From Spirochaetaceae bacterium (GTDB taxonomy: Bacteria; Spirochaetota; Spirochaetia; Treponematales; Breznakiellaceae): DNA of 11,831 bases. How positions within the stretch are numbered: the stretch's first letter is position 1; every line of letters begins with the position of its first letter. Where the stretch lies: the NCBI GenBank assembly GCA_031255315.1, contig JAIRSS010000200.1, forward strand, positions 1 through 11,831, read 5' to 3'. This document shows, piece by piece, positions 4,806 through 11,831 of this stretch. The notes beneath the pieces are model-generated. The model saw nothing but the letters and a program-made list of their open reading frames with translations, was not told the DNA's origin and made no database searches. Both the position numbers and the translations under genes were made by a program.

Positions 4806-7669
4806 TATTTCCTCTTTTTATCCGTCACCGCTTTTATGCGGGACATGATCTTTTGAACTTTCTGTTTCAGGATCGAAAACAGATCCTTGTCCGGAAGAGC
4901 GCCGGTTAAATTTCCAAGATACGAAAGGGTCCCGGCGACCTTATGTTCATCCGGCTTTTCCCGGACGGAAGGCCGGGGAGAGCGCGCTTCCGGAATTTTT
5001 TCCTTTATTTCCTTAAGCAGGCCTTTTTTGCCCTTAAGGGTATTAATCACATATTCCATGGAAAGCCGGGCGTCGCTTTTCATAAAGTTTTCCCGTTTGT
5101 TTTCGGGAAGCGAAGTGGTAAGATTTTTAAGATAGTCCATAAGACCGGCTATTTTGTCTTTGGTGGTTTTTTCTTCCGGTTTTTCGTTTTCCGGTTTCGC
5201 CGCTACGGACGCCGGTTCCGAAAGCTCTGGCCCCGCGGCCTGTTCTTCCGAAACGGGTTCTTCTCCGGCGGACAAAGGTTCTTCCGGTTCTTCCTCGAAC
5301 AAAGGCTCCTCCACCGGTTCTTCTTCGGCCGGAAGCGGCTCTTCCACGGGAAATTCCCCGGTTTCTTCGGGCACAGGTTCGACCGGCTCGTCACCCGGAA
5401 GCTCTTCGTCCGAAACGTCGTCTTCCCAATCTTCGGGGACTTCTTCGCCTTCGTCGATCATGGATACATCGTCGTCCGTTTCGTCAATGGGCAGCGATTC
5501 GGGTTTGTCTTCCGGAGCCGACGGCGCCGTTTGCGGCGGATTTTTCGGATAATCCGGGTATTGGGGCATTTCGGGATAATTCGGATACCTGGGATATTCC
5601 GGCTGCGGCTGTTCCGCCTGTTGCGGCCGAGCCTGTTCCGGCTGCTGCGGATAGTCCCGGGGCGGCGGTTGTTCCGGCTGTGGCGGCGGGTAGCCCTGGG
5701 GCGGTGGTTGTTCCGGCTGTGGCGGCGGGTAGCCCTGGGGCGGTGGTTGTTCCGGCCGTGGCGGCGGGTAGTCCTGGGGCGGCGGATATTCAGGCAGCGG
5801 CATATCATCAGGGTACGCGCTTTCCTGTCGAGGCGGGGAAGCGGCCGGCGTCTCTTCCGGCGGGTTCCCCGGCGCGGCCGGGGCGGGGTCGGCAAGGTTA
5901 TCCAAAGACATATCCGGGGAAGATTCTTCTTCCATAAGGGGTATGGCGTCGTCAAGGAAAAGGTCTTCTTCTTCCGGTTCGGCTTCGGGATCTTCTATAA
6001 AAAGCGCTTCCGTTTCTTCGTCTACCAGAGGCGCTTGTTCCACAGCGCCCATAAAAAGGGACATATCCGTCTCGTCCTGGCTTTCTTCGGCGGAATCGGT
6101 AAGCAGTTTGAGATTCTTGTTCCACATCTGTTTTACGTCGGGGGAATAGGCTTTGACGGCGTTTTCGTAAAATTCAAGGGAACTGTTCAGATCGGAAAGA
6201 TCGTCCGGCGTGGCCCGCTTGCCCTGAAGGTTAATGAGCTTGTCCGCGGTACGAAGGGCTTTTTCCACTTCTCCGGCATCCTTGTGCAGTTCCGCAATCG
6301 CGGTCATGGCTTCGGTGTCGTTGGGATCCGCCTTGACGAGCTCTTCAAAGACCTGTATGGCGTGGGTGCGGTTACCCATCTCACTGTAGAGCCTTCCAAG
6401 AAGAAGTTTGGCCGCCCTGTCGTTGGGCCGTTTCGCGAGATAGGCCGCGATCCGCGCTTCGGCTTTTTTGTATTCTTTTCTTTTGAAATGTATATCCGCC
6501 AAATCAAGGTGGAACGCGTAATTTCCCGGTTCCAGGGCGAGTATCTTTTCAAAACTTTTCTGCGCTTCGGCGTCGTCGCCAAGCATTCGCTGGGTGCTTC
6601 CCAAAATACGCAGCGCCTGGATATTTTCCGGTTCCCATTCCAGGGCGGACTTCGCCTGTTCCATGGCTTCCGGGTAGCGATCCATTTTAAGGTACAGGGC
6701 GCCGAGTCTGCATCGTATGTCGGGACTGTTGGGAACCAGCTTGATAAGTTTTTCCAGTTCCAGCATCGCGTCGGCAAAATCGCCGGAATCTTCCAGCACC
6801 CGTTCAAGGTTTACCACGGCCTTTGTGTATTTGGGATCAATCTCAATTGCCCTGCGGTAATTCAGCACCGCTTCTTTCGATTTGCCCTGGTGAGCCTGTA
6901 CCACGCCGATATTGTTGTGAGCCTCCGCGTTCAGCGGATCCGTATGGAGTATTTTGTTAAAAGTCGCCATGGCCTTCGCGTGATGGCCCTGCTTAAAGTA
7001 AATAATGCCCAGGTTGTTCATCGCCTGAAACCATCCGGGCTTGCTTCTCAGAGCGGCGGTGTATTCGCCGGCGGCGTCTTCAAAACGGCCGTTGGCGTCC
7101 AGGGCTACTCCGTAGTTAAAGTGCAGCGTGGGGTTGTTGCGGTCGAGGGCCAGGCCTTTCCTGAATACGTTGTAGGCTTTATCGTACTCTTTAAGCTGTT
7201 CATAAATCGTACCCAGATTGTTGTAGGCGTGAACATAGTGGGGATCCAGCTCTATTACCTTTGCGTAGGCCATCGACGCCGCCTGAAGATTTCCAAGCTG
7301 TTTGTGGATATTTCCGATGTTATAGTGAAATTCCGCCCGGGTAGGATCGATGTCGATGGCTTCCATTAGAACGCCCAGGGCGTCCTGTAGTTTGTCCTGA
7401 CGGCGGTGGATCACCGCCAGGTTGTTCAGGGCTTCCACGTCGCGGGGGTTCTGCGCCAGAAGAGCGGAAAATTCGCCGGCGGCTTCGTCGAGTTTTCCCT
7501 GCTTTGTAAGAGTCGCGCCCAAAAGCAGATGACTTAATCTGTCGCCGGGAGCCTTGGCGATGTACTGCTTGAGGAGACGTTCGGCTTCCTGATGATCTCC
7601 CACCCTGGAAGAACCTCTGGCGCGATCCAGTATGTCTCTAACACCCGCCGTTTTGCTTTCCGGGCTCAT
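4805..7669 (-). CDS. Large TPR protein with Pro-rich and acidic linker
   Basis: 954 residues, no signal peptide seen, so probably cytoplasmic. Residues about 20-500 form some 14 consecutive tetratricopeptide repeats at a 34-residue period (for example AEFHYNIGNIHKQLGNLQAA and VHAYNNLGTIYEQLKEYDKA), a superhelical protein-binding scaffold. Residues about 545-610 and 730-835 are very acidic and likely disordered. Between them is a proline/glutamine/tyrosine-rich segment with a 13-residue repeat (PPPQGYPPPQPEQ) at about 631-669. The C-terminus carries two related copies of a short helical motif, KIAGLMDYLKNLTTSLPE (839-856) and KVAGTLSYLGNLTGALPD (910-927), each followed by a Lys-rich helix. The start overlaps the previous gene as ATGA and has AAGGA at 7677-7681. 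It probably organises a complex with the HDOD and other operon products; no partner is proven. Confidence 0.93.
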   Translation of the reverse strand: MSPESKTAGVRDILDRARGSSRVGDHQEAERLLKQYIAKAPGDRLSHLLLGATLTKQGKLDEAAGEFSALLAQNPRDVEALNNLAVIHRRQDKLQDALGVLMEAIDIDPTRAEFHYNIGNIHKQLGNLQAASMAYAKVIELDPHYVHAYNNLGTIYEQLKEYDKAYNVFRKGLALDRNNPTLHFNYGVALDANGRFEDAAGEYTAALRSKPGWFQAMNNLGIIYFKQGHHAKAMATFNKILHTDPLNAEAHNNIGVVQAHQGKSKEAVLNYRRAIEIDPKYTKAVVNLERVLEDSGDFADAMLELEKLIKLVPNSPDIRCRLGALYLKMDRYPEAMEQAKSALEWEPENIQALRILGSTQRMLGDDAEAQKSFEKILALEPGNYAFHLDLADIHFKRKEYKKAEARIAAYLAKRPNDRAAKLLLGRLYSEMGNRTHAIQVFEELVKADPNDTEAMTAIAELHKDAGEVEKALRTADKLINLQGKRATPDDLSDLNSSLEFYENAVKAYSPDVKQMWNKNLKLLTDSAEESQDETDMSLFMGAVEQAPLVDEETEALFIEDPEAEPEEEDLFLDDAIPLMEEESSPDMSLDNLADPAPAAPGNPPEETPAASPPRQESAYPDDMPLPEYPPPQDYPPPRPEQPPPQGYPPPQPEQPPPQGYPPPQPEQPPPRDYPQQPEQARPQQAEQPQPEYPRYPNYPEMPQYPDYPKNPPQTAPSAPEDKPESLPIDETDDDVSMIDEGEEVPEDWEDDVSDEELPGDEPVEPVPEETGEFPVEEPLPAEEEPVEEPLFEEEPEEPLSAGEEPVSEEQAAGPELSEPASVAAKPENEKPEEKTTKDKIAGLMDYLKNLTTSLPENKRENFMKSDARLSMEYVINTLKGKKGLLKEIKEKIPEARSPRPSVREKPDEHKVAGTLSYLGNLTGALPDKDLFSILKQKVQKIMSRIKAVTDKKRK
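4889..5155 (-). repeat. Duplicated C-terminal motif in TPR protein
   Basis: The segments at 5102-5155 and 4889-4942 encode two 18-residue copies that share K-(I/V)-A-G-x-x-x-Y-L-x-N-L-T-x-x-L-P-(E/D), 71 residues apart. Each precedes a lysine-rich stretch. The similarity is at protein level; it could be a small binding module. I do not recognise it as a named domain. Confidence 0.75.
5663..5779 (-). repeat. 39-bp in-frame tandem repeat, three copies, in TPR gene
   Basis: Units 5663-5701, 5702-5740 and 5741-5779 differ at only a few positions; 5624-5662 is a degenerate fourth copy. Each encodes 13 residues of the PPPQGYPPPQPEQ type. Copy number can change without shifting the frame, so length variation between strains is likely. 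Confidence 0.95.
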
Positions 7670-9411
7670 TCACTTGTCCTTAAAGGCCGGGCGGTAACCT
7701 CTTTTGAGAATTGGCCCGCGTGAAGGCCGGCGTTCCCGTCATAAGCCGCTATGGCAAAAAAATAGAGGACGCCGTTTTTCAGGCCTTCCAGACGCAGACT
7801 GGTTCGCTTTCCCGCGTCAATCGGAGACGCTCCCTGTACGGCGTCTTCCCCATAATATACACCGGCGGAAGTACCGTAGTATACCAGGTATCCGGTCGTG
7901 TCGGAATCGGGGCTGGGTCTCCAGTTCAGTTCCACCGCGCCGTCAAGCGCCCGCGCGGTAACAAGGGACGGAGGATACGGCGCTTCGTTGCTTTCATATA
8001 CGATCTTTACTTCTTCAAGATACGGCCCGGTTTCGCGGTTTCCGCTGGGATAGAAGGCCGCGGCAAGCTGTACATAACGGCCCCTGATTTCGCCTGACAG
8101 TTCCGTTCCCGGCCTTACCGGAGTCCAGGGGACGCGGTTTAACCGGTACGGTTCCTCGCCGGCCCGGAGAAAAAACTGAACCGCCGAATCGTCGGGAAAG
8201 CGAAAATCACCTTTTCCTTCGTACATATTCCGAACGGGCCGGCGGCCCGCCGAACCGGCCGTATAGCGGCCGCCGGAAGCCTCGATCCGGAGTACCGTGC
8301 TTCCCGGCTCGCCGAGATCGATGCTGCGGGTTTCGAAGCGGCCGCCGCTTTTGGGAAATTTCGCCAAATCCGGCAGTTCCGGGGAAGTCCGGCCCGCCGC
8401 GTTCAGGACACCGCGTCCGGGCGCGCCGATGGCCTCGCGGTATATCCTGAATTCGTCGATAAGTCCCGAATACCGTCCGCCGAGAACAAAAAAACCGTCC
8501 CTGCCCGGGTACGGGGTATACACACTGCCGCCCTCCCGTCCCGACAGGGTGGTATAGGCGGCGTTTTCCGCTTCGCCGTTTACAAGGTATTCGAGAAGGC
8601 CCGTAGATGCGTCGTAGCGGACAAGGTGATGGCTCCAGGTTCTGGGAACGAGGTTTTTCCGCGTTTCAAGGCTGATTGAAAGCGCCGGGCTTTGATCCGG
8701 ACTGCCGGGAGCGGCAAAAAAATTCAGAAATGTCCAGCGGATCCTGCTGCGGACGGCCTCGCAGAATATCCGCTGAAGGCTTTCGTTTTTTTTCGGCGGA
8801 ACCGCCGTCCAGGCCAGTATCTGTTCGCCGTTTTCCAGGTTATTGGGATAAAGCCAGAATTCGATACTGAAATCCCTCATGCCGCGTCCGGGGGAAAAAA
8901 TCCCCGTTTCCGGGATCAGCCGCAGCGGGACGCCTTCTTCCCTGGTTCCCGCGAACATGGCCGCGCCGGCGCCGTAACGCGCCCAGCGTCCGTCCACACG
9001 CTGAAGCGCCGGAGACGCTTCGACCCGGTAACGGCCCCGGGCGTCCCGGTAGGCGGAAGGGCCGGGCTGATCAAAAGAAAGCGAAAGATCCACGGCGTTT
9101 TCGGCGGCGGGAAAATTCCGGTACGCTTCGTACAGCGCAAGTATATCCCGCCGGTCTTCATCCGCGGCGTTTCCCGCATCCTCTGTCCATGCCGACGAAA
9201 GGGCCAATACGGGAAACGGACGCAGCGCCGGTATCTCGCTCAGCTGTACCCTGTTTTCGACCGTGTTCCAGCCGGAAGACGCACCGATAACAAAAACTTT
9301 CTCTTCCAGGGCCTGGAGACTGGAAACCCGGAGCAAACTATACAATAATAGCGTAATGAAGGCTTTAACGCGCTGTTTTACACAGAAACGAGCGATGATA
9401 CCCCTTTTCAT
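7666..9411 (-). CDS. Exported LamG-like / fibronectin type III protein
   Basis: 581 residues. The N-terminus has basic residues, then a hydrophobic core (about 17-29, AFITLLLYSLL) and a likely cleavage after SLQA (34), so it is exported to the periplasm or cell surface. Residues about 145-325 look like a concanavalin-like LamG domain: FSIEFWLYPNNLENGEQILA (181-200), TWSHHLVRYDASTGLLEYLV and the closing GLIDEFRIYREAI. A second beta-rich part spans about 355-470. Residues about 477-575 form a fibronectin type III domain (APYPPSLVTARALDGAVELNW to AYDGNAGLHAGQFSKEV). Such domains usually bind carbohydrate or protein. No catalytic motif is seen. It is the first gene of the minus-strand operon. The ribosome site ahead of the ATG is weak (AGTAACGAT), so a different start within the first 20 codons is possible. 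Ligand unknown. Confidence 0.85.
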   Translation of the reverse strand: MKRGIIARFCVKQRVKAFITLLLYSLLRVSSLQALEEKVFVIGASSGWNTVENRVQLSEIPALRPFPVLALSSAWTEDAGNAADEDRRDILALYEAYRNFPAAENAVDLSLSFDQPGPSAYRDARGRYRVEASPALQRVDGRWARYGAGAAMFAGTREEGVPLRLIPETGIFSPGRGMRDFSIEFWLYPNNLENGEQILAWTAVPPKKNESLQRIFCEAVRSRIRWTFLNFFAAPGSPDQSPALSISLETRKNLVPRTWSHHLVRYDASTGLLEYLVNGEAENAAYTTLSGREGGSVYTPYPGRDGFFVLGGRYSGLIDEFRIYREAIGAPGRGVLNAAGRTSPELPDLAKFPKSGGRFETRSIDLGEPGSTVLRIEASGGRYTAGSAGRRPVRNMYEGKGDFRFPDDSAVQFFLRAGEEPYRLNRVPWTPVRPGTELSGEIRGRYVQLAAAFYPSGNRETGPYLEEVKIVYESNEAPYPPSLVTARALDGAVELNWRPSPDSDTTGYLVYYGTSAGVYYGEDAVQGASPIDAGKRTSLRLEGLKNGVLYFFAIAAYDGNAGLHAGQFSKEVTARPLRTSE

Positions 9412-9442
9412 ATCGTTACTTTACTATCGGATTATTTAGGGA
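9412..9442. promoter_or_regulatory. Short divergent intergenic region, operon / uvrC
   Basis: Only 31 nt separate the two start codons, so promoters must overlap the neighbouring coding regions. For uvrC a TATACAAT at about 9339-9346, inside the 5' end of the LamG gene, could be a -10, with no clear -35. For the operon, AT-rich sequence near 9420-9470 is available but no good sigma70 pair is seen. AGGGA abuts the uvrC ATG and is too close to be an ideal ribosome site. Confidence 0.35.
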
Positions 9443-11566
9443 ATGGATCAAATAATTTTTGAAAACGAACAAGCCGCCGGAACAAGCCGCCGAAGCCTGA
9501 AAGACCAGGCTCGGGAAGCGCCCTGTGAAGCCGGTGTTTATATAATGAAGGACGCCGAAGGCAAAATTATCTACGTCGGCAAGGCCAGGGTACTGCGAAA
9601 CCGGCTTTCTTCGTATTTTTCCGGGGAAAAGGACATAAAAACGGCGATTCTTATGCGTCATGCCGTTTTTATCGAGACGATTATTACCGCCGGAGAGTAC
9701 GAGGCCCTGCTTCTGGAAAATACGCTGATAAAGCAGCACAGCCCGAAATACAACATAAAGCTTACAGACGGCAAAACCTATCCGGTAATCCGCCTGACTT
9801 CGGGGCCTTTTTCCCGCGTGTTCCGTACCCGTCATATCGTGGAAGACGGATCGGAGTATTTCGGGCCTTTTGCCAATATAAGCGCCGTGGACGACACGCT
9901 GGACATTATCGACAAGACCTTTCCCCTGCGAAAATGCCGGCGGCTTCGAAAACGTTCCAGCCCCTGTCTGTACTACCATATCGGCCGCTGCGCCGCGCCC
10001 TGCTGCGGGAAAATCGACGAAGCCGGTTACGGTCTTCAGGTGGAGCGGGTGCGGAAGCTTCTTTCCGGGGAAAGCGCGGAACTTATCGCCGATCTTTCAG
10101 GCGAAATGAACCGTGAGGCCAGGGCTCTTTGCTATGAACGGGCGGCGGCCCTTCGCGACGCGGTGAAGGCGATAGAAACGCTTTCCGCGGCCAGCGTGGT
10201 CGTAGACTTCGATCCCCAGGGCAGGGATTATATCGCCTGGGCCGCGGAAGGTGTGCTGGCGACCTGGTCGGTTTTTTCGATGCGGGGCGGAAAGCTTACC
10301 GGCCGGGAACTCTATCCCACCCGTTCGGCTTCGGATGAGGAAGAATCGCTGGAAATCTTTATAGCCAGTTACTATAACGAAAGCCGCCTTCCTCCCCCCC
10401 GGATTTTTATCTACCGGCCGGCGGGAAAAACGGTGGAAGCCGGTTCGTCTGTGGAAGCCGGCTTGCCCGCGAAAAGCGGCTTGTCTGTGAAGGCCGGCGC
10501 GGCGGCGAAAACCGGCCCGGACGGCCTTTCCCGGATCAGGCGCTGGTTCCGGGAACAACTGAACGTCGAGCCGGAGCTTGTTTTTTGCGCGGTGGGGATT
10601 TCCGGCGGCGAAACCGGCGCGGCGGCGGAATTGGCGGCAAAACACCACGCCGCGATTATCGCGATGGTACGGCAAAACGCCGAAGAGGATCTCAGGCGGA
10701 GGCTTCGGGAACGGGGCGCCGGTCCCGCCCTGGACGAACTTGCCGCCGTACTTGAACTTCGCGACAGGCCCGAAACCATCGAGGGTTTCGACATCGCGCA
10801 GCTTGACGGCAAACATCCCGTCGCCTCTCTTATCAGTTTTAAAAACGGAATTCCCGACCGCAAGAACTACCGTCGTTTCAAACTGCGCAGCGTTGTGGGA
10901 ATCGTCGACGACTTTGCCTCGATGCGCGAGGCGGTAGAACGGCGTTATTCCCGGCTGCTCCGGGAAGGGAAAGAGCCGCCCGATCTGATTCTGGTCGACG
11001 GCGGCGCGGGACAGGTAAGCGCCGCCAAAGGCGTACTGGACGCGCTGGGAATCCGCTGCGATGTGGCGGGTCTGGCGAAACGGGAAGAAGAACTGTGGCT
11101 TCCCGGCAGACAGGAACCGATCCGGCTTTCCCGGCGTTCCGAGGCCCTCAAGGTACTCCAGCATCTGCGGGACGAAACCCATCGTTTTGCTACAAGCCTT
11201 AACCAAAAGCTTCGTTCCGGGGATCTGCGTTTCGGTATCCTGGAATCGGTGGAAGGCATCGGTCCGGCGCGGGCGGCGGCCCTTCTCAAGGCTTTCGGCA
11301 GCCTGGAAGCAATCGCCGACGCGGACGCCGGGAACATTGCCGCCGCCTGCGGTCTCAGCCTCGCGGCGGCCAAAGCCGCGCGCGCCGCCGCCAGGCTTTC
11401 GGCCGAAGGGCGGAAAACCGCCGCGGGCAGGATCCCGTCCCGAAGAAGGCCCGGCCTCGCCGCCTCACTGGCGGAAGCGGCGCTGAACGGGTCCGCGCCG
11501 GGCGGCACGGCGGACACGCAAGCCGCCGCCGAAGCGCCGCCGGATTACGGAAAAACGGAAGGGTAG
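9443..11566 (+). CDS. uvrC: Excinuclease ABC subunit C
   Basis: UvrC makes the dual 3' and 5' incisions in nucleotide excision repair with UvrA and UvrB. Domains in order: GIY-YIG nuclease (about 28-105, with GVYIMKD, IIYVGKAR, and E92 in LLLENTLIK); a four-cysteine cluster C165, C175, C183, C187 that matches the iron-sulfur ligands described for UvrC; the UVR motif that binds UvrB (about 214-248); the RNase H-like nuclease (about 445-590, with GFDIAQ D450, VDGG D519 and DETHRFA D578/H580); and tandem helix-hairpin-helix (about 595-650, VEGIGPARAAALLKAFGS). At 707 residues it is about 100 longer than usual. The excess is a short N-terminal extension, a repeat insert (331-360) and an Ala-rich tail (about 652-707). 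All key catalytic residues are present, so it is probably active. The ATG lacks a well-spaced ribosome site. Confidence 0.98.
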   Translation: MDQIIFENEQAAGTSRRSLKDQAREAPCEAGVYIMKDAEGKIIYVGKARVLRNRLSSYFSGEKDIKTAILMRHAVFIETIITAGEYEALLLENTLIKQHSPKYNIKLTDGKTYPVIRLTSGPFSRVFRTRHIVEDGSEYFGPFANISAVDDTLDIIDKTFPLRKCRRLRKRSSPCLYYHIGRCAAPCCGKIDEAGYGLQVERVRKLLSGESAELIADLSGEMNREARALCYERAAALRDAVKAIETLSAASVVVDFDPQGRDYIAWAAEGVLATWSVFSMRGGKLTGRELYPTRSASDEEESLEIFIASYYNESRLPPPRIFIYRPAGKTVEAGSSVEAGLPAKSGLSVKAGAAAKTGPDGLSRIRRWFREQLNVEPELVFCAVGISGGETGAAAELAAKHHAAIIAMVRQNAEEDLRRRLRERGAGPALDELAAVLELRDRPETIEGFDIAQLDGKHPVASLISFKNGIPDRKNYRRFKLRSVVGIVDDFASMREAVERRYSRLLREGKEPPDLILVDGGAGQVSAAKGVLDALGIRCDVAGLAKREEELWLPGRQEPIRLSRRSEALKVLQHLRDETHRFATSLNQKLRSGDLRFGILESVEGIGPARAAALLKAFGSLEAIADADAGNIAAACGLSLAAAKAARAAARLSAEGRKTAAGRIPSRRRPGLAASLAEAALNGSAPGGTADTQAAAEAPPDYGKTEG
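10433..10522 (+). repeat. 18-bp in-frame tandem repeat in uvrC
   Basis: Five diverged 18-nt units encode VEAGSS, VEAGLP, AKSGLS, VKAGAA and AKTGPD. They sit in the linker between the UVR motif and the RNase H-like domain, where typical UvrC proteins have a short linker. The unit keeps the reading frame, so expansion is tolerated. Confidence 0.85.
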
Positions 11567-11572
11567 GCGGCG

Positions 11573-11644
11573 GTGAATAATCCTTGTATTGATGATAATG
11601 TTTCAAACACCGGCGAAGACCTTTTGAATTTCAGTACGGGTTAA
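11573..11644 (+). CDS. Possible 23-codon peptide after uvrC, doubtful
   Basis: A GTG 6 nt after the uvrC stop opens a frame of 23 codons (VNNPCIDDNVSNTGEDLLNF, then STG and TAA). It could be a leader peptide, as it spans the left arm of the long-range inverted repeat, or the remnant of a gene, or chance. There is no family resemblance and no strong ribosome site. Confidence 0.12.
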   Translation: MNNPCIDDNVSNTGEDLLNFSTG

Positions 11645-11674
11645 CCGTATGAACAAGATGACCTGAATACAAGG
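11582..11674 (+). repeat. Long-range 9-bp inverted repeat upstream of methyltransferase
   Basis: CCTTGTATT (11582-11590) is the exact complement of AATACAAGG (11666-11674), 75 nt apart, in the spacer after uvrC. Between them TACGG-GTTAA-CCGTA (11635-11649) makes a 5-bp hairpin. The right arm overlaps another hairpin (11658-11678), so the two structures exclude each other. No T-rich terminator is seen after uvrC. Confidence 0.5.
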
Positions 11675-11678
11675 TCAT
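11658..11678 (+). promoter_or_regulatory. Palindrome ATGACCT-N7-AGGTCAT ahead of methyltransferase
   Basis: Perfect 7-bp inverted repeat with a 7-nt spacer (GAATACA), ending 35 nt before the ATG at 11714 and 8 nt before an alternative ATG at 11687. It could be a protein-binding operator or an RNA hairpin that affects translation. Its location fits control of the methyltransferase; this is inferred from position only. Confidence 0.45.
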
Positions 11679-11713
11679 TGAAAACCATGGTAACAGGGGG
11701 TTATAGTAGAGGC

Positions 11714-11831
11714 ATGGATACCGTGACTCAGCCTCAAAGGACGGAGAAAATTGCCCTGGCCCCCGCACCGTGGACGATGCACGAGTTTTTTGCCGGCAGC
11801 GGCCTTGTCGCCTACGGCTTAAAGGGGATGT
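11714..11831 (+). CDS. DNA cytosine-5 methyltransferase, N-terminal fragment
   Basis: Only the first 39 codons lie in the window. After about 23 residues comes MHEFFAGSGLVAYGLKGM, which matches motif I of C5-cytosine methyltransferases (F-A-G-x-G-x-x-x-x-G-L), the S-adenosylmethionine-binding loop at the very start of the enzyme. The catalytic PC motif would be beyond the window. It would transfer a methyl group to cytosine C5, either as an orphan or as part of a restriction-modification system. Start choice: ATG at 11714 (GGGGG 13 nt upstream) is preferred. ATG at 11687 (nine more residues, AAGG upstream) and ATG at 11777 (directly before the motif) are in frame and possible. It is in the same direction as uvrC, 147 nt downstream. 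Confidence 0.75.
   Translation, partial: MDTVTQPQRTEKIALAPAPWTMHEFFAGSGLVAYGLKGM

Noticed and set aside
5624..5779. CRISPR-like regular repeats
   Set aside because: The units are contiguous, with no spacers, and encode an in-frame proline-rich protein segment.
4943..7369. 808-codon open frame on the plus strand
   Set aside because: It is antisense to the TPR gene; its product is F/R/G-rich with no domain, and the opposite strand has clear TPRs. The GC-rich codon pattern leaves the antisense frame open.
9416..9979. 187-codon open frame on the minus strand
   Set aside because: It lies opposite the GIY-YIG domain of uvrC and overlaps the operon start region; no family match.
10097..11206. 369-codon open frame on the minus strand
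   Set aside because: It is antisense to the conserved UvrC nuclease domains; the translation is low in recognisable structure.

Overview
The window looks like a chromosomal segment of a spirochaete close to Treponema, with a rather GC-rich genome. The main evidence is the partial 16S rRNA gene, whose 5' end reads in the style of treponemes (AACGAACGCTGGCGGCGCGT, then a CTTAAGCATGCAAGTCGAGCGG-like stretch); parts of it recall termite-gut treponemes. That placement is from memory of 16S signatures and was not computed.

Layout. Positions 1-867 hold the 5' half of a 16S rRNA gene on the minus strand, cut by the window start. Upstream of it (868-1550) lie a long, hairpin-rich rRNA leader and two sigma70-type promoters (P2 near 1296-1325, P1 near 1477-1506) with an AT-rich UP-like tract. 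Six protein genes follow, all on the minus strand. Read in the direction of transcription they are: a secreted LamG/fibronectin-type protein (9411 to 7666), a 954-residue TPR protein (7669 to 4805), an HDOD protein (4805 to 3945), a metallo-beta-lactamase-fold hydrolase (3940 to 3026), a CYTH protein resembling class IV adenylate cyclases (2974 to 2255) and a dCMP deaminase (2117 to 1632). The first four junctions are ATGA, TAATG or 4-nt gaps, so the first four genes are almost certainly one operon, and CYTH (51-nt gap) probably belongs to it. A hairpin at the CYTH stop and an 18-bp palindrome separate dCMP deaminase from the operon.

uvrC (9443-11566, plus strand) is divergent from the operon, with only 31 nt between the start codons. 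After uvrC comes a 147-nt spacer with competing inverted repeats, then the first 39 codons of a probable DNA cytosine-5 methyltransferase, cut by the window end.

How it fits together. The operon pairs a cell-envelope or exported beta-rich protein and a large TPR scaffold with an HDOD signalling domain, a possible phosphodiesterase-fold hydrolase and a possible nucleotide cyclase or triphosphatase. This could be a signalling module, but no function is proven by sequence. dCMP deaminase (dUMP supply) and UvrC (excision repair) are housekeeping. The most interesting non-coding signals are two related palindromes sharing a GTTCCAAAAAC core (one between the rRNA promoters, one ahead of dCMP deaminase), the folded rRNA leader, and the alternative-pairing region ahead of the methyltransferase. 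In-frame minisatellites occur in both the TPR gene (39 bp) and uvrC (18 bp). I did not find a clear, wholly new system. The start of a methyltransferase gene at the right edge makes the sequence beyond the window worth reading.
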